From NCBI RefSeq assembly GCF_049306965.1, contig NC_133176.1, positions 43,104,001 through 43,168,000 of the forward strand: a stretch of 64,000 nt of DNA, written 5' to 3'. The position numbers were made by a program, and so were the translations under genes. Positions 51,251-60,909 of the stretch are shown one piece after another; within the stretch, counting starts at the first letter, position 1; each line of letters begins with the position of its first letter. Under the pieces are notes generated by a model. That model did no database searches and had not been told where the DNA came from. It saw nothing but the letters and a program-made list of their open reading frames with translations. The DNA comes from Danio rerio (lineage: Eukaryota; Chordata; Actinopteri; Cypriniformes; Danionidae).

Positions 51251-52684
51251 AAACTGCACATCAAATTGATCTTCAGAGAGAGTGCCGCTCCCCTGATGGA
51301 GATGAAATTGGATGAGCCAACAATAAATGCACTCTATTGTTTTTCAAATATAGGGGCTTTATTAACAGCAGCCTTTAATACAAACACCTTTTCCACTGCA
51401 GCAAAACAAATAACTCTACGCCGTTTGCTATGAAATCTAAACCTTCAGTGCAGAGTGCATTGACACGGTGATCAATACAGACAGAAGATTATGTTCTGTG
51501 CTTACAAAAACTATTAAAGAACTGCTCATTTAACACGTAAGAATGAACAATTACGCATATTATTAGATTATTTAAATTAATGTAAATCCGTGTCTTTGGA
51601 ATAAATGGGATTTTTACTGTGCATTTGCTTTAATAGTGGCATAAATAAATCACAAGTCTCGTTAATAACGTAAGTCCAGAATACATACAAAACGTTTTTA
51701 TTGTTACTTCAGACAACTTAGAAAAGCACACGGACAACACAAAAACAAGCTTGTCTTGCCTACAACGTATTTACACCATGCTCTATGTTTTCTGCAAATA
51801 TTTACATTCAATATGTACATTTAGTGGAATTGAAAAAACACTTGCCACGCTAAGATTTAAGAGCAATAACAATACCACCATCGATAATAACGACAATATA
51901 TACGTGTGTGCACATATATACACTGCAAAATCTGAAACGACAGATAACAGAAGAACAGATATATAAAAAAGTATAAACTGAGGTGTTATGTGTGGTTATC
52001 TTGTGTTTGCTAAACACAGTTCTGATACAGATTTGATGGATGAATACAGAGCAAACAAGTGAAACAAACTAATCATTCATAGAGTAGCAGAGCGCTGATT
52101 TCTCACTGCAGAACAAGCCACCGATCAACATCTGCAATCAAATGTGTTCACATCATATCAGCTTCAATATGTGTGTTAACAACTCTTAGGGATTGAAATG
52201 CATGGAACATTTTAACAAATAAATAAATAAGTCCTGACCCTCATGTTGTTCCAAACTTGTTTCAATTTCAAGGAATACAAATGGAAATATTTGGAATAAT
52301 ATTCTGTTCGCTTCTATTAATACGATTACGATTATAAAGGATCGTTCACCCAAAACTCACCCTGGTCTGACAACATAAGTGAATGTAACTATTTATATAA
52401 AACAGATTAAAGCTTAAGATAATGGGACAATAAATATGCAAAGTAGCATTTATGAAACTCAATCTTAGAATTAAAGTTTGACAATTCTTGTTGCACATTT
52501 GAAAATGGCAATGGAGCAAAGATGGCAGACAAAATCTGAAGTTGGATGATATTTTTATCCTCTATTTTTCATGCATATTTCTTCATTTTATCAAAAGTCA
52601 TGGTCTCTACGAATGTGAATAAAACTGTGGTTTGACTCCCATCATGAAGGCACAAGATGCTCAGTCTGCCGGAGGGAGAACGTA
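51251..52684. other. Intergenic / possible 3' UTR of the SET-like gene
   Basis: No coding sequence. TTTATT words (AATAAA on the minus strand) occur at several places, such as near 51693, so the end of the minus-strand transcript cannot be fixed. Confidence 0.35.
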
Positions 52685-53972
52685 TGGAGCCAGATCAGTC
52701 TCAAAAATAATACATTTACAATATAGAATTCAAACATGCACGGCACAATACACATTTACAAAAGCCAATTGGTAAATTGACAACACAACTTATAAATATA
52801 ACACATTTTCTGAAAATCATAAATATTTTCATCAACTGAATTGGAGTTGTGTGTATTTACGAATCATGTATTGAATTTATGAATTGCATTTGTGTATTTA
52901 CTAATCGTGTTTTGAATTTACAAATTGGATTTGTGTATTTGCGAATCTTGTTTTGAATTTACGAATTGGATTTGTGTATTCACTAATCGTGTTTGGAGTT
53001 TTTGAAATGGATTTGTGTATTTACAAATTGAATTTACGAATTGGATTTGTGCATTTACAAATTGTGTTTTGAATTTACGAATTGGATTTGTGTATTTACA
53101 AATAGTTTATTGAATTTACGAATTGGATTTTGTATTTAATAAATGTGTTTTGAATTTACGAATTGAATTTATGTACTTACTAATCGTGTTTTGAATTTAC
53201 GAATTGGATTTGTGTATTTACAAATCGTGTTTTGAATTTACGAATTGGATTTGTGTATTTACTAATCGTGTTTTGAATTTACGAATTGGATTTGTGTATT
53301 TACTAATCGTGTTTTGAATTTACGAATTGTATTTGTGTATTTACGAATCGTTTATTGAATTTACGAATTGGATTTTGTATTAATTAAATGTGTTTTGAAT
53401 TTACGAATTGGATTTATGTATTTACTAATCGTGTTTGGAGTTTTTGAAATGGATTTGTGTATTTACAATTCATTTTTTGAATTTGCGAATTGGATTTGTG
53501 CATTTACGAATCGTGTTTTGAATTTACGAATTGAATTTGTGTATTTACTAATCGTGCTTTGAGTTTACAAAATGGATGTGTATTTACAAATCGTTTTTTT
53601 AATTTATGAATTGGGTTTTTGTATCACGAATCGTGTTTTGAATTTATGAATTGGATTTGTGTATTTTCGTATTTGTGTTTTGAATTTATGAATTGGGTTT
53701 TTGTATTTACGAATCGTGTTTTGAACTTACGAATTGCATTTGTATATTTACGCTTTGTGTATTGAATGTATTAATTAGATTTGTTTTTACGAATCGTGTT
53801 TTGAATTTACGAAATAGATTTGTGTATTTATAATCGTGTTTTAAATTTACGAATTGGATTTGTGTATTTACGAATTGGGTTTTAAACTTACAAATTGGAT
53901 TTTGTAAATGTGACTTGTGTTGTGGACGTAATCATTTGTAAATGTATTGTTTTTGAGACTGATCTGGTTCCA
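52685..53972. mobile_element. TIR element filled by a 41-bp minisatellite
   Basis: Left end TGGAGCCAGATCAGTCTCAA, then AAATAATACATTTACAA. Complement of the right end TGGAACCAGATCAGTCTCAA, then AAACAATACATTTACAA. TA lies on both sides. Nearly everything between is the tandem array at 52850-53900. Confidence 0.8.
52850..53900. repeat. Minisatellite, 41-bp unit, about 25 copies
   Basis: Unit GAATTGGATTTGTGTATTTA then CTAATCGTGTTTTGAATTTAC (position 22 varies T/G/A). Central units (53160-53340) are almost identical, while the outer ones are degenerate. Confidence 0.95.
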
Positions 53973-54300
53973 TAAAACAAAGCCATTTAGACTTTCAAAT
54001 ATCATCTACATTAAAGCCAGCAAAAGAGGAAGGAAAAAACAAACACGTTTCGGTAATGTGCAGATAAATAAAAAGTTAGTGTTCTTTCATTGTAGCTGCA
54101 ACAGTATTTTCAAAAAGTACACAAGACAAGTGTGCATTCAGTCTGACATCGTACCTTTTTTCCCTTTTACACACACTGAACACAAAATCAGCATCACATT
54201 AATTAAAGCATTGGTACTGTGACTGTAGCATATGGATATTTTCGATTAGCACCTCTTAACGTCTTTTATCTACATCTGCTTTTTCTTGACCACTAGGCTC

Positions 54301-56144
54301 TCAGCAGACGGACAGCAAAGGTGGACTCTGCCTCTGCTGGCTTTTCTTCAGCAGCTGTATTCGGTTGTGGCAGTAGAATTTAACAGCCCTCCAGTCACGG
54401 TGGTTGGTGACCAGAAGAGGGCAGAGCTCCAGGCACCGCTCGCAGTCTGCTTTGGCGGGCACACGCAGCTCCATGATGTTTTGCACCAGGTGGGTCTCGA
54501 CAGCTGCCCGCTCCGCTTCAGACCAAGGCCGCTTCAGTACACCACGTTTACCTGAGAGTGAGAGGAGAATGCATGTTAATCATTAGTCCTGTACAAACAC
54601 TACAGAGAGACTCCCATTCCCTCAGGCACACACAAACACACACAGGTTTGTTTTTGTGAATTGCGAGGACGATCCATATGCTTAAAGGTTTTTATACTGT
54701 AAAATAGACTGTTTTTTTTTTTTTTTTTAAACAGCCCTACCCCTTACAGGAAATTAGTTTTTATATTACATTTAATAAGCCTTTCGAAAAATGGGGGCAT
54801 AGGCAGTGTCTACATAAATTACCTTTTCCTTGTGTAATACATATGTCATAGTAATGTTATTATACTGTCCTAATACACTCATTGGACACTTTATTAGGTA
54901 CACCTTTCCAACTGCTCGTTAACGCAAATTTCTAATCAGTCAATCATATGGCAGCAACTCAATGCATTTAGGCATGTAGACATACATGGTCAAGACGAAC
55001 TGCTACAGTTCAAACCGAGCATCAGAATGGGGACGAAAGGTGATTTAAGTGACTTTGAATGTGGCATGGTTGTTGGTGCCAGGCGGGCTAGTCTGAGTAT
55101 TTCAGAAACTGCTGATCTACTGGGATCTTCATGCACAACCATCTCTAGGGTTTACAGAGAATGGTCAGAGAAAGAGAAAATATCCAGTGTGCAGCAGTTC
55201 TGTGGGCGCAAATGCCTTGTTGAGGTCAGAGGAGAATGGCCAGACTGGTTCCAGCTCAACTCAAATAACCACTCACTACAACCGTGGTATGCAGATTATA
55301 ATCTCTGAACGCACAACCATCCAACCTTGAGGCAGATAAGCTACAGCAGCAGAAGATCACACCAGGTGCCACTCCTGTCATCTAAGAACAGGAAATTTGC
55401 ACAGGCTTATCAAAATTAGACAATAGAAGATTGGAATGGACAATAGAAAATTAGACAATAGATCGCCTGGTCTGATGAGTGTCGTTTTCTGCTGCATCAT
55501 TCAGATGGTAGGGTCAGATTTTGGCATCAACAAAAAAAAAGAAATGAAAGTAGAGTAGATCCATCAAGCCTTGTATCAATGGTTTAGGCTAGTGGTGGTG
55601 GTGTAATGGTGTGGAGGATATTTTCTTGGCACATTTTGGGCCCTTTAGTACCAATTGCGCATTGTGTCACTGCCACAGCCTACCCACAGTGTACCCATCA
55701 TCTGATGGCTACCTACAGCAGGATACGCAGCAAGCCATAAAGCGTGAATCTTCTCAGGCTGGTTTCTTGAACATGACAATTAGTTCACTGTACTCAAACG
55801 GCCTCCACAGTCAATTGGGATGTGGTGGAACGAGAAATCCACATCATGGATGTGCAGCTGACAAATCTGCAGCAACTGTATGATGCTGTCATGTCAATAT
55901 GTATTAAAATCTTTGAGGAATGTTTCCAGTACCTTGTTAAATCTATGCCACAAAGGATTAAGGCCGTTCTGAAGGCAAAAGGGGGTCCAACCCGGTACTA
56001 GTAAGGTGTACCTAATAAATTGGCCGATGAGTGTATATGTCACAAAAGAAATGCACACACACACACATATATCTACACGCTTACTCCTTCACAGTCTTAC
56101 AATCCTACTCACTGACACACACCTTGCTCACACCCACACATACA

Positions 56145-56213
<69 letters not shown>

Positions 56214-58264
56214 TCATAAACACTTTTACACTAAGATAAATGAGCAATAGCTGTGCTGTGTTTGAAGATGGCCTGGGTAAAAATCAAAATTTTGGTTCAA
56301 AACTAAATATGTAAATGTGACCGTCAAAATGTTCCTGCTTACATTTTAACAAAGCATTAATAGTTGTATTGAGATAAACATCTCCTTCGCACATCTTCAT
56401 GATATCCATTCTGCAGTGAACATTCATTAAAGAATTACTGCTTTACATGATGGCGCATGCAATTTCCCATTAGTCATACATGTAAGAGATTTTTTTTCAT
56501 GTTAATAAACCTAAAACTTATTTGATGTTGTTGATGAGACATTAACTGAATTATGAATCATACTGTACTGGAATGTATATATGTATGAATATATGAATCC
56601 ATGACTGACAAATATCTATTTGTTAAAATGACGTGCATTTGCAATTAGATTATCTAACAAGCCTCTTTAGTACAACCATTATTTTTGATGCTAGATTTAA
56701 TGTCTAAAAAACTAGCATTAAAAGTCTGTCCACCATGGTCAGACGTGGTCACCATGGCTACAGAGAACAGCAACATATCCAATCGTTCTCATTAAAGAAA
56801 TATCTCTCATTATAAAAGGACGATGCATTAACTGGAGACACACGAGAATATGTTGAACCCATAAATGTTGGTTTGTTTTGTTTTGTGAGAGATGAATTTA
56901 ACCTGGTGTTTGTTCTTCCATATTCTTAATGAGTGAAGCTGCATCTCTCAGAAGATGGTTGCACTTGTTGGGCATCAAAATCCGTTTCTTTTAACGTGTA
57001 ATTCATTAACGAGTTTTAACTGATACATGAATTAGACGTTCAAACATCAGTGTAGTGTGGAACTGAGGTATACAAATGAACACTGCCACATTGTGTAAGA
57101 CATTCATAAGATCAGACTCACCAGGCTTGGACTGTCCTGAGGACCTTTTGCGTCCCGTTGAGTGTGAGGAACTGCCGTTCATCTTCTTGGAGCGAGGGGA
57201 TTTGCTGTTGCCAGTGGTTTTCTTCATCATAGTGGTGGCTGCAGGAGCTTCTGGTTTCTCTTTGCCCTGCTCAGCATCAGACTCGTCTGACAGCGAGTCT
57301 GCAGAGTTTCCTGACAACACTGAAAGAGGTGGGTGGGTAAGTAAAACTGATGTTTCCAATTCTCCTTACTTAGACCTGTCACATGCACAACGCAACAAAC
57401 TCACTCACCATCTAACTCTAGACAGATGTGATGTAAACTCATTCCTCGGAACAGGACGCCGTCTCTCTCTCCACATAGTACCACCCGACCAATCAGGCCC
57501 ATCAACCCAGGGTCCTGGCCAATGGTTGCACAGCTTTGAGTCACGTGATATTCCTTCTCCAAGAAGCTTTCCAATCTCTTTATGGCAGCCCCGCGTTGGC
57601 TTTCCTCCTCGCCCTCACTTAGCAGCAGCAGCTGTGTAAGTATTGCCACCTGCCTGCGAACACGTGTCTGCGTCAGTGCCCGCGGGTGCCGTGACCCACT
57701 GGACCGAGCCAGGCTGCGGAGTAAGTCTGTCCCGCGAAGAGGAGTGGCTGGCGAATGAAACGGTCGGGCGAACACATATGGGTTCTGTGGATCGATTCCC
57801 ACACCTGCACGAGTCTGCAAAAGCATCTCCAGACAGGCTTCTGAATGCGGTGGGAGGATGAGGGGTTGCACGCGGCCACGTTTCCCTTGGACTCCGACAC
57901 GAGGAAGATGGGGTAGGACCATCCGCTCGAAAGGTGATAGCGAGGCCTCAAGTGGAGTTACAGCTGGCGGGGAAACTGAAGAGCCAGGGACGACCTGTGT
58001 AATGCGGGCCTGGTACTCGGTGATGGTGAGTTTGGAGACTTCGCATTCACGCCGGCGGTTGTAAAGGATGAGAAGAGCCAGGCTGGAGTGACAGAGGAGA
58101 CGCCAAGCCTCGGCCGACTGTAGGGAGCGGGACAGAGAGATGAAAGCGGAGTGCTGAAGCCGCCGCAGGTATAACACCAGAGAAGAGAGGGAGGAAAGAA
58201 GCGGGATCATGTGGGGACGACTTGAACTGTAAAAACCAAAAAAAAAGATGAGTTCCATGAGTGC

Positions 58265-58333
<69 letters not shown>

Positions 58334-58896
58334 CAGATTAATAGAAGAATATATGTGTATTTGGCATGCAGTCCAAGGGAAGAACTCCGAGCTTGGGCTT
58401 TAGCCTGAACCCAGAATACTTGTCAGTTTCTACGATGCTAATAATTGAGAAAGAAGAGTTGGGGTGGTCAAGGGATGCTAAAAAACTGTTGACAGAGGTG
58501 AGTCAACTGTACATACACCTCTTATCATGCTAGTAATGGGTTAAATACCAGAACCTGCTCCTCTTAAACGCAGTTAATAAGACTTTGATTCTGATTGGTC
58601 AGTCGCCAAATTTTAAGGCATAGGTCTCAAACTGGATTCCTGGAGGGCTGCAGCTCTGCACAGTTTCTAATCAAACACAGTTGATCCAACTAATCAAGGT
58701 GTTCAAGACTACTAGAGACTATTAAGCAGGTGTGAGTTGAAGGTAGTTGGAGCTAAACAGTGCAGAGCTGCGGCCCTTCAGGAACTGAGTTTAAGACCAC
58801 TGTTCTAAGGTATGTTATTCCAAGATAACAACGCCTAAACAACATAGGCTCATGCGGGTACTTTAAATCATCTTGACTGTCAATGAATACGTTCAC

Positions 58897-58972
<76 letters not shown>

Positions 58973-60857
58973 TGAGTCTAAATAATACATACGTTAGGGA
59001 ATTCTTCATTTAGTCATTTTATTTATCATATTTGCCTTTACTTAAATAATTAAGTATTACTGCTCAGAACAGTGTATAATTTACGTTTTAAATGGCTCAG
59101 CTATTTGTCTGTCTGACAATAAGCCGGTCAGGCTTTATTCAGTGACCTGCCTGCACATACTTTGTCCTTAACATATTGATGCCTGATGTACACTGCTCGA
59201 TCAACTGAAAATGACTAACCTTAATAGATCGAGCTTATCCTCAGCTCCGCTTTCTTCTTCTCTTCCTCCATTGTCTTCTCCCTCTTGTTTTGAAGGTTCT
59301 GACTCCTTCATCTGGTCCTCGAACACTGGATCTGGCACGGTCTCTTTAGTCTTCTCAAATATCTCTACCTCCTCTTTCTCCTTTTTCATTTTTCGTCCTC
59401 CTTTTTTAGCAGAAGAACCTGGTGTAGGTGGGCTTCTCTTTAAAACAGATACTGGAACGCCTCCTCTCCTGGGTGGAGTAGTCGGAGCTGGGGTGGGACT
59501 TTTGCGATTAGGGCTAGCGAGAGCAGAGCTTTTTCTAACTGGAGATAAAGATGAAGAGGGATGTGATCGTGGTGATCCCACTACCACACCTGCTGCTTGG
59601 GTGCCCTGGGGATGTTTGCTGGTTGATGGGAGAGGTGACTGTGCAGAAGGAGGGGTACCAGAGGCCCTTGCCTGCTCCAGGACAATGTGCACGTTCGGCA
59701 GGTGGGAGTGATGTTTTTCCACATGGCGTGGGAGACATCGAAAGTGACGGCCACAGTAAATACAGCGCTGTTTTTGTGCCACGGTGCTTTGCCCACGACC
59801 CACTGACACACTGACACTCTTAGCCGGAATTCCTGCAGGCGTCGGGCTCTTAAACACAGGTCTGGAGGGAGCAGTGGGCTGCAGCGGGGAGGTCGGAACA
59901 GAGTGTGGAAATGAAGCAGGATGGCTGGAGGGTTGCTGAGATGCTTTTCTCTTGGCTTGAGCAGCCGGAGACGAGAGGGATTTGTGCTTTTTACGGCGGT
60001 GAGGGGTTCGTGTACGGGTCTTTCCGTTGCCATTATCTGAGTCTGAATCGCTGGGCTCAGAGTGAGAGGAGGAAGGAGAGAGGGACCAGGAAGGTGTGAG
60101 GTATTTTGTCACAGTAAGAGAGAGTGGAACTGGGCTGGACTCTTCCTCCTGTGAGCGAGAAAAATACAAAAAGAGTAAATAATCCAGAAAACACTTAATA
60201 CAGGCATTTAACACCTCTCCAGACAGTGTTGAGCCATGTAATATGACAAATGGAGATGTTTACTGAAAAAAGAAAAACATTGCACACAAACAAATGACAC
60301 CTCAAAACTGAAATCATCTTTAAAAGGGAAGAGATTTCAGACCAGATGAAATTTTATAAAATATGACAAGGCAGCCTAAAATAATGCCTAAAGAATTAGG
60401 AGACCAATGAAAGGAGGCGGGGTGACATAATGGCTCAGTGCATAGCACTGTCGCCTCACAGCAAGAAGGTCGCTGGTTTGAGTCCCGACTAGATCAGTTG
60501 GCATTTCTGTGTGGAGTTTAAATGTTCTCCCTGTGTTGGTGTGGGTTTCCTCCGGGTGCTCCAGTTTTCCCCACAAGTCTAATGTGGGGAATGACTTCAT
60601 TGGTTGATTGATTCCAGGAAGAACATTTAAAACAAATTTAATTAAACAAGCATGCCTGAGATTACTGGATGCATCTGTGGGAGTTGTTAGTGTGCAGTGC
60701 CTGTGTTTATGCTTGTAGCACGTTTACACTGATGGCCAGGGGCACAGCAATCATTTCAGGAGTGAGGAGGACAAGAAATTCAGCATGAGGTCTGAAAGTG
60801 ACGGTTGCTTGGTAACTGGGCGTGTCATCAGTCATTAGTTGTGAAAATGAAACATAC

Positions 60858-60909
<52 letters not shown>

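Larger units (their letters stand above)
54552..57121 (-). other. Last intron of the SET-like gene
   Basis: Holds the Tc1 relic at 54876-56033 and a (CA)n run at 56152-56207. From 56208 to 57121 nothing was recognised. Confidence 0.6.

Noticed and set aside
53368-53562. ORF with repeated FVLNLRIEF-like motifs
   Set aside because: It is a translation of the 41-bp minisatellite, not a repeat protein.
52850-53900. CRISPR-like array
   Set aside because: Units are contiguous 41-bp repeats without unique spacers, in a eukaryotic TIR element.
57076-57639. 187-aa plus-strand ORF
   Set aside because: It is antisense to two coding exons of the minus-strand gene and crosses their intron.
59211-59711. 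166-aa plus-strand ORF
   Set aside because: It is antisense to the Ser/Pro-rich exon of the minus-strand gene, without splice or family support.
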